NCBI GenBank assembly: GCA_044226395.1
Contig: JBGAHD010000002.1
Coordinates: forward strand, 868,001-932,000
Reading direction: 5' to 3'
DNA: 64,000 bases
From: JBGAHD01 sp044226395
GTDB taxonomy: Bacteria > Pseudomonadota > Gammaproteobacteria > Xanthomonadales > Ahniellaceae
The position numbers were made by a program, and so were the translations under genes. The notes beneath the pieces were generated by a model. It worked only from the letters and a program-made list of their open reading frames with translations. It had not been told where the DNA came from and searched no databases. Positions 19,566 through 28,461 of this stretch are shown here, piece after piece (within the stretch, counting starts at the first letter, position 1; the number at the start of each line of letters is the position of its first letter).

Positions 19566-19699
19566 GTCGCGCGAAGTCTTCGAGGCGCCGCGTGTTCGAC
19601 TCACGCGGTCGCGAGGTCAAGCTCGTTCGATGACTCGCGGGGATCCCGTCAGCGCCGCGGTCGTCGTCCCACCACCGTATCCCTGACTCGCGCAAAGAT

Positions 19700-19728
19700 C
19701 GCGCGAGCGGCGCCCCGCCGCTCGCGCG
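19700..19728. terminator. Bidirectional hairpin between convergent genes
   Basis: A perfect 13-bp GC-rich stem (19700-19712 with 19716-19728) closes a 3-nt loop. It lies between the 3' end of the MBL-fold gene (19565) and the 3' end of the oxidoreductase gene (19734, minus strand). There are A residues upstream (caaaga) but no long T-run on either side. Confidence 0.6.
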
Positions 19729-19733
19729 TCAGC

Positions 19734-22700
19734 TCACGCCGCGGCGCGTTCCGCGCGCGCCAGGCGCGTGGCGCGCCAACGTTGCATCAGGGCATCCCAT
19801 TGCGCCTTGGCCTTGGCCCAGTGCGCTTCCTTGACGTGGCCGTAGCCGCGAATCTGTTCGGGGATGGCGGCGATCTCCACGGCGAGCGCGTGGTTGTCGC
19901 CGTCGAGCGCGGTCAGCACTTCGTCGAGGCTGGCGCGATAGTCCTCGATCAACTGACGTTCCCAGCGGCGTTCGGCGGTGTAGCCGAAGATGTCGAGCGC
20001 GGTGCCGCGGAGGCCCTTCAATTTCGCCAGCAGCTTGAACGCGGTGAAGACCCAGGCGCCGTATTCGCGCTTGACCAGGTGACCGTCGGCGTCGCGCGCG
20101 GCGAGCAACGGCGGGGCCAGGTTGAAGCGCACTTTGTAGTTGCCGTCGAAGGTCTCGCGCACTTGGCGCATGAACTCGGGCTGGGTGTACAGGCGCGCGA
20201 CTTCGTACTCGTCCTTGTAGGCCATCAGCTTGAAGGCGTAGCGCGCGACGGTCTCGGCCAGGCGTGACTGACCGGGCACGCGTTGTTGCTCGACGTCGCG
20301 CACCTTCGTGACCAGGGCGCGATAGCGCTCGGCGTAGGCGGCGTTCTGGTAGTCGGTGAGAAAGCGCACGCGGCGCGCGATGATTTCGTCGAGCGATTCC
20401 GACAGACGACGGTCGTCGATGGGCGCTTCGGCGCGGGCCACGGGCTTCTCGGCGCTCAAGCCCGCGGCGGCCATCACGCGCGGCAGATCATGCGCGGCGA
20501 GGCGCCCCCATTCGAAGGCCTTCTTGTTCATGTCCACGGCGGCGTCGTTGAGTTCGATCGCGCGCATGAGCGCATCAAAGCTCACCGGCACCACGCCCTT
20601 CTGCCAGGCAAAGCCGAGCATGAAGAGATTGGTGGCGATGGAATCGCCCATCAGCGCGCTGGCGATGTCGGTGGCGGCGACGAGTTCGGGCTGCTGACCG
20701 CCCAGGGCCAGGCGCACGGCGTCGACGATCTCGCGACCGGGGAAATTCATGTCGGGCTGACGCAGGAAAGTGCCCGGCATCGCTTCATACGTGTTCAACA
20801 CGCAATGCGTGCGGCCGGCGCGAATCTTCGACAGCGCCCAGTAGTCGTTGACCACCACCATGTCGCAGCCGAGCACCAGGTCAGCCTCGCCCGCGGCGAT
20901 GCGCACGGCGTGAATGTCCTTGGGATCACGCGCGATGCGCACGTGCGTGGTGACCGCGCCGCCCTTTTGCGCGAGACCCGTTTGATCCAGCACCGAACCG
21001 CCCTTGCCCTCGAGATGCGCGGCCATGCCGAGCAAGGCGCCGATGGTGACGACGCCCGTGCCGCCGATGCCGGTGACGAGAATGTTCCAGGGCTGATCGA
21101 GCGCGGGCAGGGTGGGCATGGGCGTGGCCGAGAAATCGACCGCCGCGCCCGAGCCCTTGCGCTTTTTCAAGCCACCGCCGGCGATGGTGACGAAGCTCGG
21201 GCAGAAGCCCTTCACGCAGGAGAAATCCTTGTTGCAGTTGGATTGATCGATTTCGCGCTTGCGCCCGAATTCAGTTTCCAGCGGCAACACGGACACGCAG
21301 TTCGACTTGACGCCGCAATCGCCGCAGCCTTCGCACACCAGGGAATTGATGAAGGTGCGCTTGGCCGGGTCGGGCATGAGCTTGCGCTTGCGACGGCGAC
21401 GCTTCTCGGCCGCGCAAGTCTGGTCGTAGATCAGCACCGACACGCCCGACGTCTCGCGCAGACGCTTTTGCACGGCGTCGAGTTCGTCGCGATGAATGAA
21501 TTCCACGCCTTCGGGGAAGATCTCCGGCTGCGACCATTTGTCGATGTCATCGCTCATCACGATGATAGTCTTCACGCCCTCGGCGCGCACCTGATGCGCG
21601 ATGTCGGGCACCGACAAGGTGCCGTCGACCGGCTGGCCGCCGGTCATCGCCACCGCGTCGTTGTACAGAATCTTGTAAGTGATATTGACCTTGGCCGCGA
21701 TCGCCTGACGCAGCGCCAGCGAGCCGGAATGGAAATACGTGCCGTCGCCCAGGTTCTGGAAGACGTGCTTTTCCTGCGTGAACGGCGCTTGCCCGCACCA
21801 CGTCGCGCCTTCGCCACCCATCTGGGTGAAGGTGTCGGTGCGTCGATCCATCCAGGTGACCATGTAGTGGCAACCGATGCCGCCGAGCGCGCGCGAGCCT
21901 TCGGGCACCACGGTCGAGGAATTGTGCGGACAACCCGAGCAGTAGTGCGCCGCGCGCGGGAAGTTCGGTCGCGGCAGGGCGAGTTCCTTCTCCTTCGACG
22001 CGATCCACTTCAGGCGTTCTTGAATGGTGTCGCTGGTGAAGAAGCGCTCCAAGCGCTTGGCGATCACGCGCGCGATGCGCGCGGGCGTGAGTTCCGACGT
22101 CGACGGCAGAATCCAGTTGTCCTGCTCGTCGTACTTGCCCACGATCGACGGACGCGTGGCGTGTTCCCAGTTGTACATGGCCTCTTTCATCTGCGATTCG
22201 ATGAAGGAGCGCTTTTCCTCGACCACGATGATGTCCTCGAGCCCGCGCGCGAAGGCGCGAATGCCCTGCGGCTCGAGCGGCCAGGTCATGCCGACCTTGT
22301 ACACGCGAATGCCGATATCGGCCGCGGCCTTGTGATCGATGCCTAGGTATTCCAGCGCCTGCAGCACGTCGAGATAACTCTTGCCCGTGGTCACGATGCC
22401 CAGGCGCGCGCGCGGCGAGTCGAAGATGATCTTGTCCAGGCGATTGGCGCGGCCAAACGCAATGGCCGCGTGCATCGCGTATTGATGCAAGCGCATTTCC
22501 TGATCGAGCGGCGGATCGGGCCAACGGATGTTGAGGCCGCCCGGCGGCATCTCGAAATCGGTCGGCAGCACGATGTCGAGCTGATGCGGATTGACGTTGA
22601 CGCTGGCCGAGGACTCCACCGTCTCGGCGATGGTCTTGAAGCCGACCCAGCGCCCGGTGAAGCGACTCATCGCCCACCCGAGAATGCCCATGTCGAGAAT

Positions 22701-23246
22701 GTCCTGCACGCCGGCCGGATTGAGCACCGGCATCAGGGCGGACACGAACTCGTGCTCGGACCCGTGCGGCAGCGTCGACGAGCGACATGCATGATCGTCA
22801 CCCGCCAGCACCAGCACGCCACCCAGGCGCGAAGTGCCCGCGGCATTGCCGTGCTTGAACACGTCGCCGCAGCGATCGACACCCGGGCCCTTGCCGTACC
22901 ACATCGAGTACACGCCCTCGAACTTGGCGCCGGGGAAGAGGTTGGCCTGCTGCGAACCCCACACCATGGTCGCGGCCAAGTCTTCGTTGAGGCCGGGCGT
23001 GAACTCGACGTCGTACTGCTTGAGGTGCTTGCGCGCCTTCCACAGCGCCTGATCCAGGCCACCCAGCGGCGAACCGCGATAGCCGGAGATGAAACCCGCC
23101 GTGCGCACTTGCGCCGCGCGATCGCGCAGCGCCTGCATGATCGGCAGACGCACCAGGGCTTGCACGCCCGACAAGTAGATGCGTCCTTCCTGACGCGTGT
23201 ATTTGTCATCCAGGGTGTAGTTCAGATCGACTTGCGGCGTGGACAT
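19734..23246 (-). CDS. Indolepyruvate:ferredoxin oxidoreductase-family protein (fused IorA/IorB type)
   Basis: 1170 residues from ATG 23246. The N-terminal ~450 residues are the pyrimidine and thiamine-diphosphate part of the 2-oxoacid:ferredoxin oxidoreductases (GFISGYRGSPLGGLD near residue 55, SGCPHNSSTVVPEG near 445, with the TPP-domain GDGTYFHSGSLA following). An iron-sulfur region follows with LVCEGCGDCGVKSNC and KDFSCVKGFCPS, and the C-terminal ~450 residues contain the gamma-type domain (LVTGIGGTGVVTIGALLG). By family it decarboxylates branched or aromatic 2-oxoacids to acyl-CoA, reducing ferredoxin. In aerobic proteobacteria such fused forms are assigned to aromatic amino-acid breakdown, but the substrate here is unverified. 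It stands alone; a possible -10 (TAGACT) lies at 23285-23280. Confidence 0.92.
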   Translation of the reverse strand: MSTPQVDLNYTLDDKYTRQEGRIYLSGVQALVRLPIMQALRDRAAQVRTAGFISGYRGSPLGGLDQALWKARKHLKQYDVEFTPGLNEDLAATMVWGSQQANLFPGAKFEGVYSMWYGKGPGVDRCGDVFKHGNAAGTSRLGGVLVLAGDDHACRSSTLPHGSEHEFVSALMPVLNPAGVQDILDMGILGWAMSRFTGRWVGFKTIAETVESSASVNVNPHQLDIVLPTDFEMPPGGLNIRWPDPPLDQEMRLHQYAMHAAIAFGRANRLDKIIFDSPRARLGIVTTGKSYLDVLQALEYLGIDHKAAADIGIRVYKVGMTWPLEPQGIRAFARGLEDIIVVEEKRSFIESQMKEAMYNWEHATRPSIVGKYDEQDNWILPSTSELTPARIARVIAKRLERFFTSDTIQERLKWIASKEKELALPRPNFPRAAHYCSGCPHNSSTVVPEGSRALGGIGCHYMVTWMDRRTDTFTQMGGEGATWCGQAPFTQEKHVFQNLGDGTYFHSGSLALRQAIAAKVNITYKILYNDAVAMTGGQPVDGTLSVPDIAHQVRAEGVKTIIVMSDDIDKWSQPEIFPEGVEFIHRDELDAVQKRLRETSGVSVLIYDQTCAAEKRRRRKRKLMPDPAKRTFINSLVCEGCGDCGVKSNCVSVLPLETEFGRKREIDQSNCNKDFSCVKGFCPSFVTIAGGGLKKRKGSGAAVDFSATPMPTLPALDQPWNILVTGIGGTGVVTIGALLGMAAHLEGKGGSVLDQTGLAQKGGAVTTHVRIARDPKDIHAVRIAAGEADLVLGCDMVVVNDYWALSKIRAGRTHCVLNTYEAMPGTFLRQPDMNFPGREIVDAVRLALGGQQPELVAATDIASALMGDSIATNLFMLGFAWQKGVVPVSFDALMRAIELNDAAVDMNKKAFEWGRLAAHDLPRVMAAAGLSAEKPVARAEAPIDDRRLSESLDEIIARRVRFLTDYQNAAYAERYRALVTKVRDVEQQRVPGQSRLAETVARYAFKLMAYKDEYEVARLYTQPEFMRQVRETFDGNYKVRFNLAPPLLAARDADGHLVKREYGAWVFTAFKLLAKLKGLRGTALDIFGYTAERRWERQLIEDYRASLDEVLTALDGDNHALAVEIAAIPEQIRGYGHVKEAHWAKAKAQWDALMQRWRATRLARAERAAA

Positions 23247-23660
23247 GGGCTGACTCGCGCGGCTGGCAAACGAGCGATCAGTCTAGCAGCGGCCGGCGCG
23301 TCGACTCTTGTCCGGGAACCTGCCCGGACAGCTTGCGCGGGGCCGCGGTGGTGCGTCGCGGCGAAGGCATTCGCGCGCGGGGTCGACGTGGTCGAGGGCC
23401 GCCAAGTTGGTCGCGAATCGGCGTGGCGCGCGGGGAAAAATCGCTTTCATGCGCGGACGCTCGGGGGGCGTGCGAGGCGTCTTCGCGCCGTCGCGTCGAG
23501 GGCGCGAACCCGTCGAATGCCGCGGCGCTCCCGCGCGCGCCGTCGCGCCGAGCCGCGCCCGGGACCGTCACGAAAACACGCGCGTCGGACGATGCCGCGC
23601 GCGAGGTCGCGCCCTGGCCGGAAGTCATGGCCATGGAACCCGGCATCACAATGACGGTCG
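23247..23660. other. Intergenic region between divergent genes
   Basis: 414 bases, very GC-rich, between the minus-strand oxidoreductase and the plus-strand ABC permease. On the minus strand 23288-23280 reads TGCTAGACT, an extended -10-like element that would give a short leader to ATG 23246. No protein-coding signal, RNA gene or repeat was recognised; the open frames here are chance products of GC bias. Confidence 0.4.
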
Positions 23661-24833
23661 ATGGCCGTCATGGGGACACCGATTCACTACTCGAGGCTGC
23701 ATCCGGGCCTGCTCGCGCGCGCATGGCGACTGGGCAATGCCTGGCGTCATTGGCGCGCGCGCGGCGGCGAGCTGGCGCTGCAGATGTTCGCGGGCCTGGG
23801 CGTGCTGGCCTTGCTCGGCGCGGTCGTGGGACCCCGGCTTTGGCGACGCTGGCCCGAACTCGCGATCGCGCTCGATCAGTATCGCGTGCCCGTGATGGTC
23901 GCGTGCGCGCTCGCGGTCGCCGCCGCCACGTTTCGGCAGGGCCTGCGCTGGCGGCGCGAATGCGAGCGCGGCCCTTGGGCGGCCTTGCCAATCGCGCCGC
24001 GACAACATCGACGCGCCTTCGATCGCTTGATCGTGGCGCGTGGCGTGATCGTGATCGCGGCGATCGCGCTGATATTGACCAGCATCGCGTGGCGCGCGCC
24101 GGCGTATCGCGCGGTACTCGCCGTCGATATCGGCGCGTTCGCGCTGGCCATCGCGGTGGCCTTGGGCGTTACGCGCCGCGCGATCTGGCGAGTCGCCTTG
24201 GACACACCGGTTCCTCGTGCGCGCCATCCGCGCGCGCAAGCTTGGGCTGGCCTCGCGACGAGGCTCGAACATCCCGGCCTGCTGCACGCCGTGCGCTGGC
24301 AGCGCGTGGCCGCGCGCGCGCAGTGGGTCGGCGGACGCGCCATCCCCTTCGTCGGTCTGCTGTGCCTGGCCGTGCCGATGGGCACGCCGTGGCGACAAGG
24401 CATCGGCTTGATCGCGACCTTCATCGTCGCCGTGGCCGGACAGGCCTTGCTCACGGGCGCCTTGACGATGATGCCGCGGCTCGCCTTGTTGACGCAGGCC
24501 TTGCCGCTGTCAGCGCGCGTGCGACGAGGCGCGGTGTCGCGCTATCCGATGTTGGTCATCGTCGCGCATGCGCTGCTGCTCGGTCTGTTGTTGCGGGTGA
24601 TGGGCATGCAGGCGATGGTGGCGATCGCGTTGGCGTCCATGCTCGCGCTGTGGAATGCGCTGCGTCTCGCCGCGGCGCTCGCGTATTGGCATGCACCCGA
24701 GCACGCCAAACGCTATCTCATCACGGTCGGCGTGCTGTGCGCGGGCCTGGCGTCGGCGCAACCGCTGCTTGCGCCACTCGTTTTGCTGATCGAAATTCCC
24801 CGACAATGGCTGCGCGCGCGGAGAACACCATGA
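23661..24833 (+). CDS. Integral membrane protein, probable permease of ABC transporter
   Basis: 390 residues with about eight to nine hydrophobic segments (for example FAGLGVLALLGAVVG, VIVIAAIALILTSIAW, GLIATFIVAVAGQALLTGAL and LITVGVLCAGLASAQ), separated by Arg-rich loops. A second ATG at 23670 (MGTPIHYSR) could be the true start. It overlaps the ATP-binding gene by ATGA, so the two are translationally coupled and very likely form one transporter: this membrane subunit plus the ATPase. The sequence does not match a permease family I can name with confidence, so the transported substrate is unknown; drug, lipid or peptide export are typical for this two-gene design. Confidence 0.75.
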   Translation: MAVMGTPIHYSRLHPGLLARAWRLGNAWRHWRARGGELALQMFAGLGVLALLGAVVGPRLWRRWPELAIALDQYRVPVMVACALAVAAATFRQGLRWRRECERGPWAALPIAPRQHRRAFDRLIVARGVIVIAAIALILTSIAWRAPAYRAVLAVDIGAFALAIAVALGVTRRAIWRVALDTPVPRARHPRAQAWAGLATRLEHPGLLHAVRWQRVAARAQWVGGRAIPFVGLLCLAVPMGTPWRQGIGLIATFIVAVAGQALLTGALTMMPRLALLTQALPLSARVRRGAVSRYPMLVIVAHALLLGLLLRVMGMQAMVAIALASMLALWNALRLAAALAYWHAPEHAKRYLITVGVLCAGLASAQPLLAPLVLLIEIPRQWLRARRTP

Positions 24834-25561
24834 CGCCTCGACTGCACCTCCACGCGCTCGATCAGCGCTATGGCGAACGCGAAGTGCTGCGCGCCATCGA
24901 CCTGCGCCTGATGCCGGGCGAATTCGTCGGTCTGATCGGTCCAAACGGTTCGGGCAAGACCACGCTGATGCGTTCGATCGGTGGCCTGATACCAGCACGC
25001 GCTGGCGCGATCGTGATTGATGGCATCGATCTGCGCCACGACGTCGTCGCGGCCAAGACGCGTCTCGGCTACGCCGTCGACCCCGTGGCTCTGCCGGAGG
25101 CACTCACCGGTCGGCAAGTGCTGGAACTGTTCGCCAGCGCGCGCGAGCTGCCGGGCATCGCACCCTCGCTGCTCGCCTTGGCCGAAGCCTTGCGCTTCAC
25201 GCGGTGGTTCGATGAACCGGTCGCCGCGTACTCGCTCGGCACGCGTCAGAAACTCGCGGTGCTGTGCGGCCTGATCGGCGATCCGCCGTTGCTGCTGCTC
25301 GACGAACCCTTGAACGGCCTCGATCCCTTGTCGGCCTACGAACTCAAGCGCGAACTCGCGCGTCGCGTCACCGAGGACGGCGCGGCCGTGTTGTTGGCCA
25401 CGCACGCGCTCGACGTGGCCGAACGCTTCATCACGCGCGCGCTACTGCTGCACGAAGGCCAACTCGTGCGCGATTGGTCGGGCGACGCCCTGGCGCGAGT
25501 CACCGCGACGCCGGGAGGATTGGAACTGGCCATGGTCGAGGCGCTGCGCGCGGTGGCCTAG
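24830..25561 (+). CDS. ABC transporter ATP-binding protein
   Basis: 243 residues from ATG 24830, within the last codons of the permease (ATGA overlap). All ABC motifs are present in order: Walker A GPNGSGKT (~41-48), a Q/D-loop region, signature YSLGTRQKLAV (~133-143), Walker B LLLLDEPLNGLDP and the H-loop in ATHALDVAE. The signature deviates from LSGGQ (SLGTRQ), as in the CcmA/DRA-type export ATPases (often S.G..QR). It would power the adjacent membrane subunit at the inner membrane. The frame extends far upstream into intergenic DNA, but ATG 24830 is the only start consistent with the fold. Confidence 0.92.
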   Translation: MTPRLHLHALDQRYGEREVLRAIDLRLMPGEFVGLIGPNGSGKTTLMRSIGGLIPARAGAIVIDGIDLRHDVVAAKTRLGYAVDPVALPEALTGRQVLELFASARELPGIAPSLLALAEALRFTRWFDEPVAAYSLGTRQKLAVLCGLIGDPPLLLLDEPLNGLDPLSAYELKRELARRVTEDGAAVLLATHALDVAERFITRALLLHEGQLVRDWSGDALARVTATPGGLELAMVEALRAVA

Positions 25562-25638
25562 CCTTCGTCTAGCGTTCGTCGCTATCACCGCGCGGCGTTA
25601 TGCTTGATACCGCGCCACGACCAAGGAGCAGTGCGACC

Positions 25639-26364
25639 ATGACCCTCACGACGGTCACGCCACGATCGGACATCGCGGCGACGGCGCCGATGGTGCCCTT
25701 GCGCTACCAGGTCTCGCGCTGGGATCTGCTACGCCTGGTGTTCAGCGATCCTGTCCATTTGGCCTATCTCAGCGCCGCCTTCGTCTTGATTAGGGTACTG
25801 GCGCCGGCGGCCTATGCCGTCTTGACGTCCCTGGCCGTGTCCTTGGTCGTATCGCTGGGGTTTACCGGCGGCGAAATGTGGCTCTCCGTGCTGGTTTTTG
25901 GCCTTGCCTTCTTGATGCCAATCGGTGTCTTGATCGCGATCATGTGGTGGTGGTTGGCGCGCACGCATGCGCCAGACGGTTTCGCGGTGTCGCGCGAATT
26001 GAGTTACGACGCCGACGGCATCGTCTATCGCGAAGGCGCGCGCGAGGCATCGATTCCCTGGGGCGCCGTGCGCGACATCACGGTGATGCGCCATGGCTTG
26101 TTGCTGCGCTTGAGCTATCGCCCCGACATTTTGATTCCGCAAAGCGCATTCGCCGATGACACGCGCCAGCTACTGTTTATCCGTCAGCTGCGCGAGCTGG
26201 GCGGCGTCACCGTGACGCCTTCCGCGTCGATGCCGCATCGCGACGAGTCCTCGATGCGGCGCGAACTGGCCGGCGAGTATCGCGCCGAACGGTGGCGCAA
26301 GGGGCTGGCCATCGTCCTGATCGTGGCCGCGATCGGGGGCCTGGGCTTCATCGCCATCCTGTAG
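25639..26364 (+). CDS. YcxB-like membrane protein
   Basis: 241 residues from ATG 25639, which has AAGGAG (25623-25628) upstream; an ATG 39 nt earlier lacks one. Three or more hydrophobic stretches lie in the first ~105 residues (HLAYLSAAFVLIRVLAP, LVFGLAFLMPIGVLIAIMWWW), then a cytosolic beta-rich part (ELSYDADGIVYREGAREASIPW) resembling the C-terminal domain of YcxB-like proteins, and a final C-terminal membrane helix (GLAIVLIVAAIGGLGFIAIL). Function of the family is unknown. The gene follows the ABC operon by 77 nt and precedes the RDD gene, so a shared transcript is possible. Confidence 0.65.
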   Translation: MTLTTVTPRSDIAATAPMVPLRYQVSRWDLLRLVFSDPVHLAYLSAAFVLIRVLAPAAYAVLTSLAVSLVVSLGFTGGEMWLSVLVFGLAFLMPIGVLIAIMWWWLARTHAPDGFAVSRELSYDADGIVYREGAREASIPWGAVRDITVMRHGLLLRLSYRPDILIPQSAFADDTRQLLFIRQLRELGGVTVTPSASMPHRDESSMRRELAGEYRAERWRKGLAIVLIVAAIGGLGFIAIL

Positions 26365-26528
26365 CGGTGGCCGTCGTGGGTCGAATGGGGTAAAACGCGT
26401 CGACACCTAATCGCCGGAAGCTCGCTCGTCGGCTTCGCCATCGAACCCAGACACGAGTGTCCGTATCGACGCGTTCGACCCTCGCGTCAACGCACGTTGA
26501 CCTACTGAACCGATTCCCGGAGTCCTTC

Positions 26529-26984
26529 GTGAACGAGCCCCAGAATCCCTACGCCGCGCCCGCCGCCAAGCTCGCCCAACGCGAGGACCCGCGCGCCCTG
26601 ACCGATGCCGGCAAGGGCCAGCGCTTCGGCACCGTGCTCATCGACTACGTGTGCTACTACGTGCTCGTCTTCGTCGTGAGCTTTCTCGCGGCCTTGATCG
26701 GCGGTCCAAGTGTCATCGAGTATCTGCAGCGATTCTCGCTGCTGGTCGCCGTCATCGTGTTGCTGGCCTATTACCAGATCTTCGAAGGGCTGCTGGCGCG
26801 CACGCCGGGCAAGTTCATCTGCGGCACGCGCGTGATCACCGAGGACGGCCGCGCGCCCGGCATGCTCGATGTGCTCAAGCGCACGCTGTGCCGCTTCATT
26901 CCCTTCGAGGCGTTTTCGTTCTTCGGCGACCGCGGCTGGCACGACTCGTTGTCGCGCACGCGCGTGGTGCGCACGCGCGGCTGA
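26529..26984 (+). CDS. RDD-family membrane protein
   Basis: 151 residues from GTG 26529 with GGAG (26519-26522) at good spacing. It begins VNEPQNPYAAP, a start typical of short RDD proteins; the frame is open back to 26457 but no ribosome site is visible there. Two or three membrane segments follow (YVCYYVLVFVVSFLAALIGG, FSLLVAVIVLLAYYQIFEGL), with the RDD pattern in KGQRFGTVLIDYV, where the usual Arg-Asp-Asp is partly replaced, and TPGKFICGTRVI after the second helix. RDD proteins are inner-membrane proteins, some proposed as transporters; role here unknown. Confidence 0.82.
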   Translation: MNEPQNPYAAPAAKLAQREDPRALTDAGKGQRFGTVLIDYVCYYVLVFVVSFLAALIGGPSVIEYLQRFSLLVAVIVLLAYYQIFEGLLARTPGKFICGTRVITEDGRAPGMLDVLKRTLCRFIPFEAFSFFGDRGWHDSLSRTRVVRTRG

Positions 26985-27015
26985 GCGCGGCGCGCTATCG
27001 CGGCCGCGCCAAGAC

Positions 27016-28461
27016 TCACGCGCGCTTGGCCAACTCCCGCGCGATCGCCCGGCCCGCGTCGCGCCCATCGGCCACCGCGGTCACCACGAGATCGGCGCCG
27101 CGCACCATGTCGCCGCCCGCGTAGATCTTGGGATGCGAGGTGCGGAACGCGCCGAGACCTTCGCGCGGCGTGCTGACCAAGCCATTCGCTTCGAGCGTCA
27201 CGCCCGCTTGCGCGAGCCATGTCGGTGGACTCGGTTGAAAGCCGAACGCGATCAGCACCACATCGGCGGGCAGCACGGTCTCGCTGCCGGGCACGGGTTC
27301 GGGCGCGCGGCGACCGCGCGCGTCGGGCGCGCCGGGGCGGGTCTCGACCACGCGCACGCCGCTGACGTGAGTTTGGCCCTCGATCGCGAGCGGGCTGCGG
27401 TTGAAGAGAAAGTGCACGCCTTCGTCGCGCGCGTTCTTCACTTCGCGGCGCGAGCCGGGCATGTCGCTTTCGCCGCGGCGATACACGCAGGTCACGCTGG
27501 CCGCGCCGCGACGAATCGAAGTGCGCACGCAATCCATGCCGGTATCGCCACCGCCGAGCACGATCACGCGCTTGCCGGTGAGGTCGATGCTTGGCGCCGC
27601 ATGCGCCCAGCCCGCGATGCGCGCCGATCCATTCGATGACGTGCCCAACACCTCGCGCGCGTTACGCACCAGGAAGGGCAGGGCCGGCACGACGCCCGGC
27701 AGTTCCTGACCCGGCAGCGCACCATCGACATAGCGATACGCACCGAGACCCACGAACACCGCGTCGTACTCGCCGAGCAATTGGTCGAACGACACATCGG
27801 TGCCGACTTCGACGCCCAGATGAAAGCGCACGCCCATGTGCTCGAGCACGGCGCGCCGCGTGGCGATGACGTGCTTCTCGAGCTTGAACGGCGGAATGCC
27901 GAAGGTCAGCAACCCGCCAATTTCCTCGTAACGGTCATACACATGCGCGGCGACGCCCGCGCGCGCGAGTTGATCGGCGCAAGCCAAACCCGCCGGCCCC
28001 GCGCCGATCACCGCGACGCGCTTGCCCGTGGCGCGCACGCGCGACAGATCGGGGCGCCAACCTTGGCGAAACGCTTCGTCGACGATGTACTTCTCGGTGG
28101 CGCCGATGGTCACGGCCTCGAAGCCGGTGTTGAGCGTGCACGCGCCTTCGCACAAACGATCCTGCGGGCAGACGCGGCCGCAAATCTCGGGCAGCGGATT
28201 GGTCTCGTGGCACAGTTCGGCGGCCTCGAACAACCGCCCTTCCTCGACCAGCTTCAACCAGCTCGGAATGTGGTTGTGCACCGGACACTTCCACTCGCAA
28301 TACGGATTGCCGCAATCGAGGCAGCGCTCGGCTTGTTCCTTGGCTTGCGGTGGCTCGAACGCGCCGTAGATCTCCGACCAGCCGAGCACGCGGACTTCCA
28401 CCGGCAATTCGCGCGGCATGCGCCGCGGCACGTCGAGAAACTGGAACGGCTTCTGGCTCAT
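27016..28461 (-). CDS. gltD: Glutamate synthase (NADPH) small subunit
   Basis: 481 residues from ATG 28461, overlapping the gltB stop by ATGA. The N-terminus carries the cysteine pattern for [4Fe-4S] centres (AERCLDCGNPYCEWKCPVHN and EICGRVCPQDRLCEGAC); then a FAD-binding GAGPAGLACADQLARAG (~151-167) and an NADPH-binding GGGDTGMDCVRTS (~295). Length is normal for the family (~470). It passes electrons from NADPH to the large subunit, which makes two glutamates from glutamine and 2-oxoglutarate. Co-transcribed with gltB. Confidence 0.97.
   Translation of the reverse strand: MSQKPFQFLDVPRRMPRELPVEVRVLGWSEIYGAFEPPQAKEQAERCLDCGNPYCEWKCPVHNHIPSWLKLVEEGRLFEAAELCHETNPLPEICGRVCPQDRLCEGACTLNTGFEAVTIGATEKYIVDEAFRQGWRPDLSRVRATGKRVAVIGAGPAGLACADQLARAGVAAHVYDRYEEIGGLLTFGIPPFKLEKHVIATRRAVLEHMGVRFHLGVEVGTDVSFDQLLGEYDAVFVGLGAYRYVDGALPGQELPGVVPALPFLVRNAREVLGTSSNGSARIAGWAHAAPSIDLTGKRVIVLGGGDTGMDCVRTSIRRGAASVTCVYRRGESDMPGSRREVKNARDEGVHFLFNRSPLAIEGQTHVSGVRVVETRPGAPDARGRRAPEPVPGSETVLPADVVLIAFGFQPSPPTWLAQAGVTLEANGLVSTPREGLGAFRTSHPKIYAGGDMVRGADLVVTAVADGRDAGRAIARELAKRA

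Noticed and set aside
20283..22346. A 687-residue open frame on the plus strand, opposite the oxidoreductase
   Set aside because: Antisense shadow of the conserved gene; no recognisable domain.
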